A stretch of 64,000 bases of DNA, taken from Bagarius yarrelli (lineage: Eukaryota; Chordata; Actinopteri; Siluriformes; Sisoridae). Shown in pieces: positions 1 through 11,197 of this stretch. The first letter of the stretch is position 1. Every line of letters begins with the position of its first letter. The position numbers were made by a program, and so were the translations under genes. The stretch is from NCBI GenBank assembly GCA_005784505.1, contig VCAZ01000120.1, positions 431,001-495,000 on the forward strand. The letters are read 5' to 3'. Below the pieces are notes generated by a model, which saw nothing but the letters and a program-made list of their open reading frames with translations, searched no databases and was not told the origin of the DNA.

Positions 1-244
1 GGATTTACCCCGACTGATACACCTCTTAATACCCCCACTATCACACCACAATTATATAAACACATCAATACTAAACAAACACACAATATAACACGGCGTG
101 GAATTACAGACAGAGAGACAAGAAACCCGTTAACACACAACTCCAAACCTCTGCACTACAACCACACCTGTACCACCTACAACATCTGGAACAGTTCAGA
201 ATCAATATTTATCCTAATATTAATATAACATCACAAAAATATTA
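1..244 (+). repeat. Dispersed hAT-like repeat, copy 1 (cut by window start)
   Basis: This segment aligns almost base for base, with no net length difference, to 8777-9020 (a handful of substitutions in 244 bp). Both copies stop matching after the shared 'aacatcacaaaaa' stretch. The left end lies outside the window. The second copy continues leftwards to a possible terminus starting CAGTGGCGGG, the style of a hAT end, so the family is probably a non-autonomous hAT element. That class assignment is inference; the repeat itself is seen directly. Confidence 0.8.
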
Positions 245-249
245 ACACT

Positions 250-450
250 TATACACCCACCGCCTCCACCCACATTTCCACCCACCAGCCCCACCCACAT
301 AGACACCCACCAGCCCCACCCACATAGACACCCCCAGCCCCACCCACTTATACACCCACACTGCCTCCACCCACATATCCCCCACCAGCCCCACCCACAT
401 ATACACCCATCGCCTCCACTCACGTATCCACCTGCTCCACCCACCTATCC
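250..450. repeat. C-rich minisatellite, about 27-30 bp unit
   Basis: Degenerate tandem copies of a unit built from 'cagccccacccacata' and 'gcctccacccacata', joined by 'cacccac'. The + strand is almost free of G. It starts directly where the dispersed repeat at 1-244 loses similarity to its second copy. The glycine/tryptophan-rich open frames on the minus strand are by-products of the array. Confidence 0.85.
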
Positions 451-524
451 AGCCATCATTAAAACAGCATGTCATTTCCCTTATGAAAATGAATCATGAA
501 TCAATAAAAAGTGATTCACATTGG

Positions 525-965
525 CTGCATTCTAAATCACTTACTACCACTTTTAAGTAACTTTGTTCTACCCAGGTGTTCAAAAGTACATTCTATATAG
601 TATAATTACGGGGAGTATAAATAAAATTTGAATGTACTACATCCATATTTTGGTAATGATCACATGACATGCGCCATCACAGCACCGTGAATATAAAGTG
701 TGATAATGTTTAACTTGAATGATGATAAACGAGTTAAATTTAATCACAAGGAACAATTTTAGTACTTGTGGCGCGCCGCCTCCCCCGCGGGGATCATGGG
801 GTTGTCACATGTCCAGCGTTTGTTTACTTCACAATCCGGGCAGAAGTAATAAATAATCCGGGAACATTTTATACACCGTTAAACACATACTTAGGATTCC
901 GACTTGACCTCACATACTCAGTCTCACATACTATATAGTACAGAAGTATGCGATTTTGGACTGAG
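525..965. mobile_element. MITE-like element with about 21-bp imperfect TIRs, copy 1
   Basis: The left end (525-545) and the reverse complement of the right end (945-965) match at about 14 of 21 positions, sharing the cores CAAAATCGCATACT and CTAAATCACTTACT. The interior resembles 31601-32015: both have 'ggtcacatgacat', a 'cagcaccgtgaat' or 'cagcagcgtgaat' stretch, and a 'ctcc.gcggg(g)atcatggg' stretch. No transposase is present. I could not find a clear target-site duplication, so the superfamily is left open. Confidence 0.6.
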
Positions 966-1242
966 GAACACTGAGGAACCTGCACTTTCTATGCTAATCA
1001 GCCAGTTTTTTACATAAACTTGTGTGTAATTAGATAAAAGTGTGTTTAAGCTCATCACAGTGTTTATTATGTTAGCAAAAAATTGTGTTGTGTTTAAATG
1101 TTAATGTAATATTTTTGACAGTTTGTAGGGCTTTTCAGATCAAGGGATGTGTGTCACTTGGCAGACACACAGGGCGTGTGTGAGTGTGTTTGTGTGTGTA
1201 AGTGGTAATGTGCTGATTCACTTCTCACTTCTACACTTATTT

Positions 1243-1254
1243 ACACACGCACAC

Positions 1255-1286
<32 letters not shown>
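1243..1286. repeat. (CA)n microsatellite
   Basis: About 20 CA units with two G interruptions near the left end. Confidence 0.97.
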
Positions 1287-1458
1287 TATTTAGTGGAACA
1301 TGTGGTCTCTTGGAAATCAGAATAAATCCTGTTAACCTTTATTTATTCTCGCAGGTGAGAAGTATTTTTTTCTTTTAAAAATCATGTATGACAGTCTATA
1401 ACTGACAGCAGGTAGAACTTGTAATGCCCTTTGAGATATCTGATCTTTATCTCCTGAT

Positions 1459-1627
1459 GGAAGTGGTAGCACAGTTGTAAGATGTGTTGATGGGAAGATT
1501 GTGGGTCCGATCCCTGCTTTTTTTGCCCTCTTAATCTACTGCTGCTGAGCCCATAAGCAGGTCTCTTTAACCCCTTAACTGCTCGGCTGGGTAAAAAATG
1601 AGATAAATGTAAGACTGTATAAGAACC
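1459..1627 (+). mobile_element. tRNA-derived SINE with L2-type tail, degenerate
   Basis: The head is 'gaagtggtagcacagttgtaa', followed by a B-box-like 'gggtccgatccctg' and a body 'ctgagcccataagcag...ccccttaactgctcggctgg', ending in 'gagataaatgtaa'. The same order of blocks recurs in more than a dozen other places in this window. It is an old copy with several substitutions and a loosely preserved 3' tail. Confidence 0.8.
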
Positions 1628-2787
1628 TCTGCTTAATTCCATAAATGTAAATATCTAAACTATAATACACAAATTGTTTAGCATGTTGTTACGGCCTCCA
1701 GCCTTCATCTTTCTCTCTTTCTATTTTACTATTGTGAATTTTACGTCCTGTGATTGGCCATTCAGCATGCCAATCTTCCTAATTCCCAGTGATGATCCTG
1801 TTCTTCTAGGCGGCCAACTCAAGTAACCTATAGGAGCCCCTGTTTGTGGGGAGTTTGTGTGGGGTTTGTTGGGGGGGGCGGGAGTGATTTCCAGTTTATT
1901 GTGTGGACGTTTTAATCATTTGGAATGTATTTATTTTACGCCTCCTAATGTTAGATTAGTTGATTATTTTGTTATGAGCAAACAGACAAATGAGCATTAC
2001 TTTTCAACACATACATAGAATATTAAAATATGAAAGATGAGACAAACAGTTGTTACTTTGCACTAAACCAAAAAAACATCCACTTTTGGTTAATGAGAGA
2101 GAAAGACAGATAGAGAAAGAGAGAGAAAGAGAGAGAGAAAGAGAGAGAAATAAAAGCAAAACCATGTTGCCGGACTTAACATATGTCTATAGACGTGTAT
2201 TATAAGAAAGGATTAGCACGATGCTAAACTGGTAGCTAAAAATGTCTATTATATTTTCCTATATTAGCCTTTGGACCAAAGAATCATATTAACAGAACAT
2301 TTCTTTTGCTTGAGGAATTGATTAGTACCTGTTAGCGCTTATATTATAGCAGTTATAAACGTCTCTCTTGTAGTTAATAATAAAAAAACACAGCTAATCA
2401 CTTTCCTGAGAATTAACTAAGCTGGAAACTGATTCTGAAGACTCTTTCTCAAAATCTTCCGGAAACCATCTCCATAGCAACGTTTGTAAACCGTTCGTTA
2501 CGTTACTATAGAAATGACAAGGTATTAAGCTGTGATTTTCAGCTACGCTCCTGTCACCGCTGAATCTCATATCGAACCTCTTCACTATCATTGACTCCAC
2601 GTCTTTCCTCCTGCGCTCCATATCACTGCTAATATCCTCCTGAACCGTCCTTGGCCTCTGGAAAGGCGTCATATAGATTAAGCCTAATTTTATCGCTAAC
2701 ATTGTCCCATACACGAGTCTAATGCAAATAAGATTGCTGCTATGCTCAGGGCTAATCCCCCTCTCGGCTTTTCATTGAGATGTAGCG
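1628..2787. other. Repeat-poor intergenic stretch
   Basis: Mostly AT-rich single-copy sequence with a GA-rich run at 2094-2150. A 106-codon open frame lies on the minus strand at 2394-2714. Its amino acid composition is balanced, but it matches no family I recognise and shows no supporting splice or promoter context. No element boundaries are visible. Confidence 0.5.
2094..2150. repeat. (GA)n/(GAAA) purine-rich microsatellite
   Basis: A run of 'gagaga' and 'gagaaa' units with a few interruptions. Confidence 0.95.
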
Positions 2788-2819
2788 GCTCGGTGAGGCT
2801 CGGTGAGGCTCGGTGAGGC
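2788..2819. repeat. Short tandem repeat, 10-bp unit x3
   Basis: Three identical adjacent copies of 'ggctcggtga'. They sit in otherwise single-copy, moderately GC-rich sequence. Confidence 0.9.
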
Positions 2820-3249
2820 GGCACAGAATTGGCCCACGTACAGAGCGACCTAATTAAAAGTCCATCAGTTCCATGCACAAAGCCACAAAGCCACTTCTGC
2901 TGCAGCATTTGCATTCTGACATCTTAATCACTGAAACATTTGGCAAAGCGTCCGAAATTAGTCACTTAGCACAAACAAAGCACACAATGGAGAGCAAATA
3001 CAGATTTCTGGAGGTAAACTGTACATTCCTGACCTTTGATTATTATTAATTAAGAAATATTCAGTCATTTATTCGTTTCTTTATTTGAACAGCATCAGTG
3101 AGTCTTTCGATCCTGGTCAGAACTGCAGTCGATGCAGAGCTTTTATTATATATGCTACTGATACACTTCTAATAAGTGGGTCAGTGGTGCATGTGCCTTT
3201 CAGCAGCACTGCTAAAGATCAAGTGTAATTCCAATATTCGGGAGTGTTT
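2820..3249. other. Single-copy intergenic stretch
   Basis: I see no repeat, open frame or recognisable site in this segment, which runs up to the GT-rich minisatellite. Confidence 0.5.
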
Positions 3250-3970
3250 GCTGTAGTCGGTGGTGGAAGTCATGTCAGTGGTGTTGCTGGTAGTCAGTGG
3301 TATTAGTGATGTCAGTGGTGTTGCTGGTAGTCAGTGGTATTAGTGATGTCAGTGGTGTTGCTGATGGTCTTTCATGTTATTGACATTTGTGTAACTGGTA
3401 GTCAGTGGTGTTGTTGATAGTCAGTGGTGTTAATGATGTCAGTTATGTAGCTGATGGTAGTGGTGGTGTTGAGGGTCAGTGATGTTGCTGGAAGTCAGTG
3501 GTGTTGTTGTTATCAGTGGTGTTAGTGATGTTAGTGGTGTTGCTGGTAGTCAGTGGTGTTAGTGATGTTAGTGAAGTCAGTGGTCTTGCTGGTAGTTAGT
3601 GGTGCTGTTGATGCCATTGTTGTTAGTAATGTCAGTGATGTTGCCGATAGTCAGTGGTGTTAGTGATGTCAGCAGTTTTAGTGATGTCAGTGGTGTTGGT
3701 AATGTCAATAATGTTAATGACATCAGTGGTGTTGCTGTTGGCCAGTGCTGGTGTTTATGTTACTGGTGTTAATGGTGTCAGTGGTTTGGCTGGCAGTCAG
3801 TGATATTGTTGATGGTCAGTGGTGTCACTGACACTTAGTTGTGTTGTTGATGGTCAGTGGTGTTAATGATGTCAGTGATGTAGCTGGTAGTAGTAGTGGT
3901 GTGACTGAATGTCAATGGGGTTATTGATTTTCAGTGGTACTGCTGATAGTCAGTGGTGGTAGTGATGTCA
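3250..3970. repeat. GT-rich minisatellite array, left block
   Basis: Degenerate tandem copies of a unit around 'agtcagtggtgttgctggt', mixed with variants carrying 'agtgatgtcagtggtgtt'. The + strand is strongly G and T rich. Copies are more diverged than in the right block at 4961-5895, which suggests this block is older or less recently homogenised. Confidence 0.93.
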
Positions 3971-4960
3971 ACGTTGTACAACCAAAGCAGGGCAAATTCT
4001 ATAGAATAATTAACTTAACTCAGACGAGGTGGGCATTAGTTACACATAAGTTACACCTATGCTAAAACAGGAGCGGAGACAAGACGTGAGCCAAGGACTG
4101 AGACCATGACCATATGAAGAAGAATTTTTTAATATATGCACATAAAAGCCCTCTGGTGGTCTGGTAGGTGGCGCCCAAGACCTATGGTTAGGGTTAGGAA
4201 TCAGTAAAAATGTTTAGCTTAATGAAAAGTAGATAAACATAAGCGACAAAATGGTTTTAATTCATTCATATAAACAAACAAAAATCCCCAAATAATCCAA
4301 AGAAATTCTTCTTTAGATCCGATTTTTTTCTGTGTTTCTTGTTTGTCTATTAAGCTTTTTTATTTTGTTTTTAGGACCCTCACAAAATGGCGTTATTTTA
4401 TCTGAGGTTGTTTTTTTTATTTTCTGTCACTAAAGCTGACAGTTTCTCACAATAAAACCCAGCTAGCCTGCACAATTTTCTGACATTTTCATCCTCCTTT
4501 ACAAACGCTGCCAGATCTCCGAATAAAGGGAACCAAAAGCCAGCATGTCCTAAACTCCAAGTGCTGTTTGGGAATTGCAGGCCACAAACTCCAGTCAATA
4601 CTTCTTTTTTAGAAGTGTGTAATAAGTGTGGCTGAACGCTCTGGAATTCTAGCCTGTCAAGGTTGAGCACACCTGAAACGACGACAAGCTGGAAACCATT
4701 CCGGAGGAAAGCTGACAGCAGCGCGACTCATCTGCATTTCATTTCATGTTGCAGAAGTGTTTTTAGCGAGGAATCCCAGATGATTGTGCTGGTTTTTTCT
4801 GTGACGCGAGCATGTTGTATTTCTGCCTTCCTCACAAGGCTCGACTACCGAGGGGAACTTTCAAAAACTGTTTTTATGTTCATCTGTACTAATAATCACT
4901 GTCTGTATTGTTTGTGGTTCTGTTGATAGTTGCGTTACTATGAGACAGTCTGACCGACAG
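3971..4960. other. Single-copy spacer between two blocks of the same minisatellite
   Basis: About 1 kb without minisatellite units. It holds two open frames of 87-90 codons (4398-4670 minus and 4663-4926 plus) with no recognisable domain. The spacer may be an insertion into one array or the original sequence between two independent expansions. I see no terminal repeats at its edges. Confidence 0.5.
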
Positions 4961-5895
4961 ACAGTGGTCTTGTTCATAGTTTGATGGGTGTTGCTTAAAA
5001 TCAGTAGTGTTCCAGACGGTCAGTGGTGGTGTTGCTGTTAATCAGTGGTTTTGCTGCTAGTTAGTGGTGTTTCTGGTGGTCAGTGGTTTTGCTGTTAGTC
5101 AGAGGTGTTGCTGGTGGTCAGTGTTGTTGCTGGTGGTCATTGGTGTTACTGTTAGTCAGTGGTGTTGCTGGAGGTCAGTGGTGTTACTGGAGGTCAATGG
5201 TGTTGCTGTTAATCAGTGGTTTTGCTGCTAGTTAGTGGTGTTGCTGGTGGTCAGTGGTTTTGCTGTTAGTCAGAGGTGTTGCTGGTGGTCAGTGTTGTTG
5301 CTGGTGGTCATGGATGTGTGTGGTACTGTTAGTCAGTGGTGTTGCTGTTATGTCAGTGGTGTTACCTGGTTAGTCAGTGTGTGTGCTGTTTAGTCAGTGG
5401 TGTTGCTGGAGGTCAGTGGTGTTACTGTTAGTCAGTGGTGTTGCTGGAGGTCAGTGGTGTTGCTGTTAGTCAGTGGTGTTGCTGTTAGTCAGTGGTGTTG
5501 CTGGTGGTCAGTGGTGTTGCTGTTAGTCAGTGGTGTTGCTGGTGGTCAGTGGTGTTGCTGTTAGTCAGTGGTGTTGCTGGAGGTCAGTGGTGTTACTGTT
5601 AGTCGGTGGTGGTCAGTGGTGTTACTGTTAGCTGGTGGTGTTCTGGAGGTCAGTGGTGTTTCTGGTGGTCAGTGGTGTTACTGTTAGTCGGTGGTGTTCC
5701 TGGAGGTCAGTGGTGTAGCTGGTGGTCAGTGGTGTTCCTGATGGTTACTTGTGTATTTGATAGTGAGTGGTTTTACTGTTGGTCAGTAGTGTGACTGATG
5801 GTCATTGGTGTTGTTGATGGTCAGTGGTGTTGTTGATGGTCAGTGGCATTAGTGATGTTAGTGGTGTTACTGATGGTTAGCAGTGTTGCTAATAC
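4961..5895. repeat. GT-rich minisatellite array, right block, about 19-bp unit
   Basis: The core at about 5400-5600 is a nearly regular array of 'gtcagtggtgttgctgtta' (19 bp), alternating with a form ending 'gctggtg'. The order of the two forms hints at higher-order repeats of 2 units. Degeneration increases towards both edges, as expected for slippage and unequal exchange centred on the middle. Short open frames rich in W, V and C across it are by-products. Confidence 0.95.
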
Positions 5896-6140
5896 TTGTT
5901 ACTAATTTAAACCCAAACTGGGACAAATGTCTCCAAGGTTACGTTCCTAGCCTTGGTTTCCAGAGAGAACGAGATGCTGTGTCACAACACTATGGAGACG
6001 CTTCCTGCACACATCCTGAAGCACATGTTTAATCATGCCAACCGGAAGACACGGCATGTTACAGGAAAGGTGACATCATCGACCAGGAAACGCAAATGCA
6101 AAAATCTAGCTAAGGTAAAAGCTAAGCAGGCTTTGACCTT

Positions 6141-6316
6141 TTACATTTACAGCAATTGGCAGTCGCTCTGATCCAAAGCATTTTATACAATTAAGCAATT
6201 GGGGGGTTAAGGGCCTTGCTCAAGGACCCACAGTGGTAGCTTGGTAGTGCTGGAAATTGAACCTCAGCCTTTCTAGTATTGGTCCAACACCGTAACCACT
6301 GCACCACCACTCCCCT
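6141..6316 (-). mobile_element. tRNA-derived SINE with L2-type tail
   Basis: Read on the minus strand: a head near 6316 ('agtggtggtgcagtggttac'), a degenerate B-box region, the body 'gagcaaggcccttaac', and a tail ending at 'ctgccaattgctgtaaatgta'. Order and content match the copies at 7411-7586 and 59321-59506. Confidence 0.88.
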
Positions 6317-6636
6317 TGCATTCTGATTGGCATGATTAAACATGTGCTTCAAGGTTGCGGTCACCTAGGAAGAGTTCTGATAGCAACGTAGTTCCTGGAG
6401 CGGAACCCAGCAGCTGTTTTGACAGAATTCAGGTTATACTGGGTTTACTATTTTATTTTATTTATGTTGTTTTTGTGAAACACACAGCACAGTATATCCT
6501 CCAGTGTGCAGGGAAATGTGTTTCAACAAACTTCGAGCAATTCTGCAGTCTTTTTTACTTCTAAACAAAATCCTACCAGGGAGGGAAAGTAGAGGTGATG
6601 CTGTCCCCTTTATGAACTGCTCTACTCATTTCCCTT

Positions 6637-6686
<50 letters not shown>

Positions 6687-7335
6687 AATATAAAAAAACA
6701 AATCATTACCCTAACAAAGGGGAAGATATCTAATTCTAATGTATTTTTTCCTTTTAATGCCGGCGTCTGCGGGTTTTAGAAACAGATTCTGCGGATGTTT
6801 CTGTAGCTCCAGGATTTAAGGTGTGGAACAACAATACGCTAACCTTATAAAGGCACCAGCTCTCGGCTCCCAGTGGAACAATAGTCAGGAGCGTTCATGA
6901 GGGTAGTTAGTTTCTAGTTTGGATTTATGACCACTGTGCTTCATAATGACATCATCTGTTTTACCAATTATGTGCACACGTCCTTAACTCCAGATGTGAG
7001 CACTATTCCGAGGTTATTAGAAGATACACACATCGGGAAAAACTCAGAAAACACAGAAGACTTTAAGAATTCGGAGTCAAACCATTCTCTTGGAGTCGAG
7101 CTGAATTTCTAATTTGTTGTGTGTGGTTTGTGGTGCAGTGTACAGGGGTAACAAGCGGAGATTAGTCTCAACTGACTGCCAATCAGATAATCAAGTCTGA
7201 CAAGTCTGAAATTTTGGGCCTACATGATGATATTGCACAGTTACAAGTTTTTTGCCTTAACGCACCAGTGCAGAAACCATGGCGACATGGGATGTAAGGA
7301 TGAAAGCAATGAAGCTTATTATAAAGGCTACAATA
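6317..7335. other. Single-copy stretch with one GA microsatellite
   Basis: Apart from the (GA)n at 6638-6682 this is ordinary AT-rich DNA. Open frames of about 60-70 codons are present, with no recognisable domain. Confidence 0.5.
6638..6682. repeat. (GA)n microsatellite
   Basis: About 22 uninterrupted AG units. Confidence 0.98.
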
Positions 7336-7354
7336 TTATATATATATATATATA
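7336..7354. repeat. (TA)n microsatellite
   Basis: About nine TA units in an AT-rich context. Confidence 0.9.
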
Positions 7355-7410
7355 CAATGTTTAATATGTTTACTTTATAATATTTTCTAGATTCATACAT
7401 TTTTTTAACT

Positions 7411-7586
7411 ACATTTACAGCATTTGGCAGACGCCCTTATCTAGAGCGACTTACATTTATCTGAGCAATTAGGGGTTAAGGGCCTTGCTCAGGGACCCAG
7501 CAGGGGTGGCTTGATGGAGCTGGAAATCGAACCCACAATCTTTGGGTTGGTAGTTCAACACCTTAACAATCAGCCACCACTCCCCC
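7411..7586 (-). mobile_element. tRNA-derived SINE with L2-type tail, well preserved
   Basis: On the minus strand: the head 'agtggtggctgattgttaag', B box 'gtgggttcgatttcc', body 'tgagcaaggcccttaacccc', and tail 'gtaagtcgctctagataagg' then 'gcgtctgccaaatgctgtaa'. The B box fits the tRNA consensus GGTTCGANTCC. The tail has the same layout as the L2 3' end at about 19200-19245, which supports mobilisation by an L2-type reverse transcriptase (inference from tail sharing). Confidence 0.92.
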
Positions 7587-7732
7587 TAACTAACCCTTAC
7601 CACACTAACACACACTGCAAGTAACATCAGATCGACAGTTGACCTCTGCACAGCAACGAAGGGACTTGTTGCACGAGTGTTACATTTTACGTTAAATTGC
7701 ATTTACATCTGATGTGTAAAATTTTTTTCACA

Positions 7733-7803
7733 GAGTCAAGTCAAGTCCCCTTTATTTCTATAGCGCTTTTAACAATCAGGATTCAAAGCAGCTTTAGAGA
7801 AAT
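7733..7803 (-). mobile_element. Retroposon 3'-tail fragment
   Basis: The minus strand reads 'taaagctgctttgaatcctg' followed by 'gttaaaagcgctatagaaat' and ends in AGTTGA-type simple units. A related tail ('gtaaagctgctttaagacaa' then 'gttaaaagcac') is at about 28530-28600. The pair shows a dispersed element family with a short simple-repeat end. The family name is unknown to me. Confidence 0.6.
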
Positions 7804-8736
7804 ACATCAGAAACGACAATATTAAAGATTCATTATTACAGCCAATTCTTACAAAAGAGTGAGAATTTTATGGTGCAACAAAAGTAAAAAAAACACACCA
7901 AAATATCCGGATTGTCTTTATTTTTCTCAGATATTTTAGTAAAAGTAAGAGCTTTGATTTCCTCAAACAATGGAAACTAAATCCTAGCTGAATTCGCAGT
8001 CTATTCCAGCCTTAACGTTAGTGCTGCATAACTAAAATCACAAACTTTGGCCCACAATTTCTTTTCCAGACTTTTAAATCCTTCATCTAGACAATGTCAA
8101 AAAAATTTGCACCAAACCAGCACCGAATGTCTCACTCTCAGCTGGAGCACTGCTTCCCCCCTGAGCTTCTGATGCTAATTTAACACACCTGATCCTGCTA
8201 ATCAAGGTTCTCTTGCACATCTGAATATCAGAGCAAGGTGCTTTAGATCAGATTAATCTCTGCAGGAATAAAATCCCCCATCATCCTTCCCCAGGCACCA
8301 GACCCAGACGTTATCCGACCCACAGGAACCGTGAAGCAATGACTGGAAACTCGTCACACCAGCCGGCTGATCCTATGTGGAGGGGTTTTTAAACATTTCC
8401 CTCAGTGCTGCTGGGTTCGCTAACCAAATGGTGCTAACAGAAATCATCCATCTGTGAACAAAACAGAGACGTAATCACGAGAGAAGGCGCATTAAACTGA
8501 ATGCTAATTTACTCCACTGCTAATTTTCTAGACGTCTTGACAAGTCGGGTGAAGTGAGTTAATCATCGAAGTCATGCAACCGAATGTACACCGGAGCTAT
8601 TTGGGCCAGAACACAGGATTGGAGGTGACTGATAATTGTTTACGCCTTCGGCTATAATACATTTCTGTGTTCATTTTTTTTCTTTAGTGCAGTCAGGTGA
8701 GGATTTTAAATCGAAACAAAAAAAAGGAAAATAAAC
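7804..8736. other. Single-copy intergenic stretch
   Basis: No element ends or long open frames. 8160-8270 is a somewhat repeat-like stretch containing 'taacacacctgatcctgcta', a phrase I associate with fish interspersed repeats, but no second copy lies in this window. Confidence 0.4.
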
Positions 8737-9020
8737 CAGTGGCGGGCGGTGCATTTGGTAGCCGGTACTTCAGTGTGGATTTACCCCGACTGATACACCT
8801 CTTAATACCCCCACTATCACAACATAATTATAGAAACACATCAATACTAAACAAACACACAATATAACACGGCGTGGAATTACAGACAGAGAGACGAGAA
8901 ACCCGTTAACACACAACTCCAAACCTCTACACTACAACCACAACTGTACCACCTACAACATCTGGAGCAGTTCAGAATCAATATTTATCTTAATATTAAT
9001 ATAACATCACAAAAACATTA
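8737..9020 (+). mobile_element. Dispersed hAT-like repeat, copy 2
   Basis: 8777-9020 matches 1-244 along its full length. Upstream it extends to CAGTGGCGGGCGGTGCATTT at 8737, which resembles hAT terminal sequences. The right end is uncertain: a weak inverse of this terminus may lie near 9650-9675 (gacccgcactgaccaccactg), but a GACT simple repeat there obscures it, and I find no 8-bp duplication. An open frame of 90 codons at 9065-9337 could belong to the element interior and has no recognised domain. Confidence 0.65.
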
Positions 9021-10098
9021 CAGACATCAATAAAATCTAGCAGACATTTAAAGGCTGTAAGTCAGTGTTACCGCTCGGCGGCGCTGGTCTGGAAGTGGGG
9101 AATAAACTCTTTCCCGCGCTGAGACAAACTAGTTATCTTCAGGATCAACGGAACTCTCAGCACATCTACAACTTTTCCAGAAAAATCCGCCTTAGAAACA
9201 TATTTTTAAGTTTGTCTGAGACCGAATTAATTTCTCCTCCGATAGTCAGCCATTGTGGGCCTAAAAATTCTAATTCAACTGTACAGATGTGTTTCGCTAG
9301 TCTGTGCTGGACTGTAAACTCCATAATGCAGGTTTAAGAATCTGATTGGTTGCAGAAACAGTGTTTATTAATATTACCCAATGATCAATCTGCCCCTGCT
9401 GATATAGTGTCAGTTCCACGGGCAGCGCTACTGATTCTGAAAGGCAGATTAGATTAACATGGCAGAACATAGAAACTGAAATCTGATTGGATAAAAAAAT
9501 CTAACATCCACACACACGTACTGGAAGCAGTGCAGCGAGAGAAACACTACGAAATGAAGAGAATAAACTGCTGGAATAAATTAATACCATTTAATGGAAC
9601 TAATATTAGAATTTAGGGTGTAAATGTATGTCAGAGATTCTGACTGACTGACCCGCACTGACCACCACTGACTGACTGACCGACTGACTGACCGACTGCT
9701 GACCGACTGACACTGACTGCACAACACTGGAAATAATCAATATGAATTTTATTTTATTATTTTAAAATTATTTTATTATTTACTGAATAATATTTTATCA
9801 TTTTATATTATTTATGCATGAAAGCATGTGTTCATTAAATCTAAATTAGGGAATAAATAATAAATAATCCACTCTAAACACGCCACTCTATTTGCTTTCC
9901 ATGTGCTCTGGATTATTGTTTTAAATAAAAGTTATTAAAATCAAACCACTTTTAAAAGTCAGCATGAGTCCGGAATAAAAGCGCGGCTTATTTTCTCTCA
10001 CGTGTCTGTAATTAATCGCGAGCTATTTTCAGCCCTTGAACCGAAACTGAGCTAAAAGTCTCCCGATACTTATTCTGGATGCGGAGTGAGCTAAAATC
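9021..10098. other. Probable remainder of the hAT-like repeat, then AT-rich DNA
   Basis: 9021-9640 may belong to the same element. 9640-9720 is a GACT simple repeat and 9735-9860 is strongly AT-rich. 9960-10090 is single-copy. No gene is visible. Confidence 0.4.
9640..9720. repeat. (GACT)n degenerate simple repeat
   Basis: Repeated 'gactgactgaccgactg' units with irregular spacing. Confidence 0.9.
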
Positions 10099-10201
10099 TC
10101 AGCACCACCAAGCCACCACTGCTGGGCCTCTGAGCAAGGCCCTTAAACATTACCTGCCCAGTTAGTTGGATAAAAAGTTAGATAAATTTAAGTCACTCTG
10201 G
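10099..10201 (+). mobile_element. L2-tail SINE, 5'-truncated
   Basis: It contains the body 'accaccactg...tgggcctctgagcaaggccc' and a degraded tail 'gataaatttaagtcactctgg'. The tRNA-like head is missing. Confidence 0.75.
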
Positions 10202-10226
10202 TTCAGAAGTTGGGGCATCCACCATT

Positions 10227-10500
10227 CATCATCCCTCCATCCCTCCATCCCTCCATCCATCTATTGTCTAAGCCGCTTATTCCTAATCAGGGTCACGGGT
10301 ATCTGCTGGAGTTTATTCCAACTCTCATTGGGTCAAAGGCAGGAGTCACCCTGGACAGATCACCAGTCCATCACAGGGACACGTATGGACAAACAACCAC
10401 ACACACACACACACACACACTCACTCACACTCACTTACACACTGTGGGAGGAAACCGGAGAACCCGGAGTAAACACACACAAACACAGGGAGAACATACA
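10227..10500 (-). mobile_element. Piscine tRNA-type SINE of the 'tggaggaaaccggag' family, 5'-truncated
   Basis: The minus strand carries the typical series 'gtttgtatgttctccctgtg', 'gggttctccggtttcctccc', 'tgtgatggactggtgatctg', 'ccctgattaggaataagcgg' and a simple tail of GGAT units. The same series occurs at 25028-25384, 37524-37856, 45697-46065 and in fragments. A CA expansion (10397-10420) grew inside it. It resembles the Mermaid/Merman-type SINEs described in catfish; that name is from memory. Confidence 0.88.
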
Positions 10501-10896
10501 AACAAAAAAACAAAACATTTTTACTGTGCTACCTGTACCAACAGTGCTAACTGTAAGTGCTAAGCCACCGTGTTGCCATTGGGGGCACCAAATGTCAGAA
10601 ATGTGTAATGTTTATTTAATATTTTTGAAAGGAGTCTCCAGTTAAAAAAGAACAGGCAAGATCCATCGCTCTAACCGTAGTGATGGTAAAATACCACGGT
10701 TCGAGCTTTACGCTATAGAATCCATACGGGACTGGGGTGCAAATTACACCGAGGCTAAAAGATAAAGGTTCTTATTGTCTTTTGATTTCTATCTCATTCC
10801 GTTCCGAACAGAAAGACATTTGACTAGAGAGACACCTGCTGGTGCATCATAACACAATCACGGTTCGCCCTTTTCTTCTTCTTCTCAACCTGTCTC

Positions 10897-10917
10897 TCAC
10901 ACACACACACACACACA

Positions 10918-10953
<36 letters not shown>
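10897..10953. repeat. (CA)n microsatellite
   Basis: About 28 CA units with one CC interruption near the middle. Confidence 0.97.
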
Positions 10954-10958
<5 letters not shown>

Positions 10959-11158
10959 AACACATGTGCATGTTTGTCTTTCTGCTACATATCCTGCAGA
11001 ACAAAATTATTTCCAAGTGGCGGTTCTGCCGTTCGTCTTGGTTCGGCCATCAATCACCCGCCGTGGCTTCTATTGACCGGGCTTGACCTTGGTAATCATC
11101 TATAGATCTGTTCTGTGATCCAGCTAATGGTTCCCTCTAGACATACTTCTCTAACTCC

Positions 11159-11159
11159 A

Positions 11160-11190
<31 letters not shown>

Positions 11191-11197
11191 CGCACAC
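11159..11197. repeat. (CA)n microsatellite with CG interruptions
   Basis: A CA run with 'cgcaca' variants at the right end. Confidence 0.95.

Noticed and set aside
220..475. Glycine/tryptophan-rich minus-strand open frames
   Set aside because: Translation of the C-rich minisatellite; no signal peptide or known fold.
2394..2714. 106-codon minus-strand open frame
   Set aside because: Balanced composition but no recognisable domain, no splice context and no neighbouring exon; chance length is plausible in 64 kb.
9065..9337. 90-codon open frame next to the hAT-like repeat
   Set aside because: Could be element interior, but shows no transposase motif; not called as a gene.
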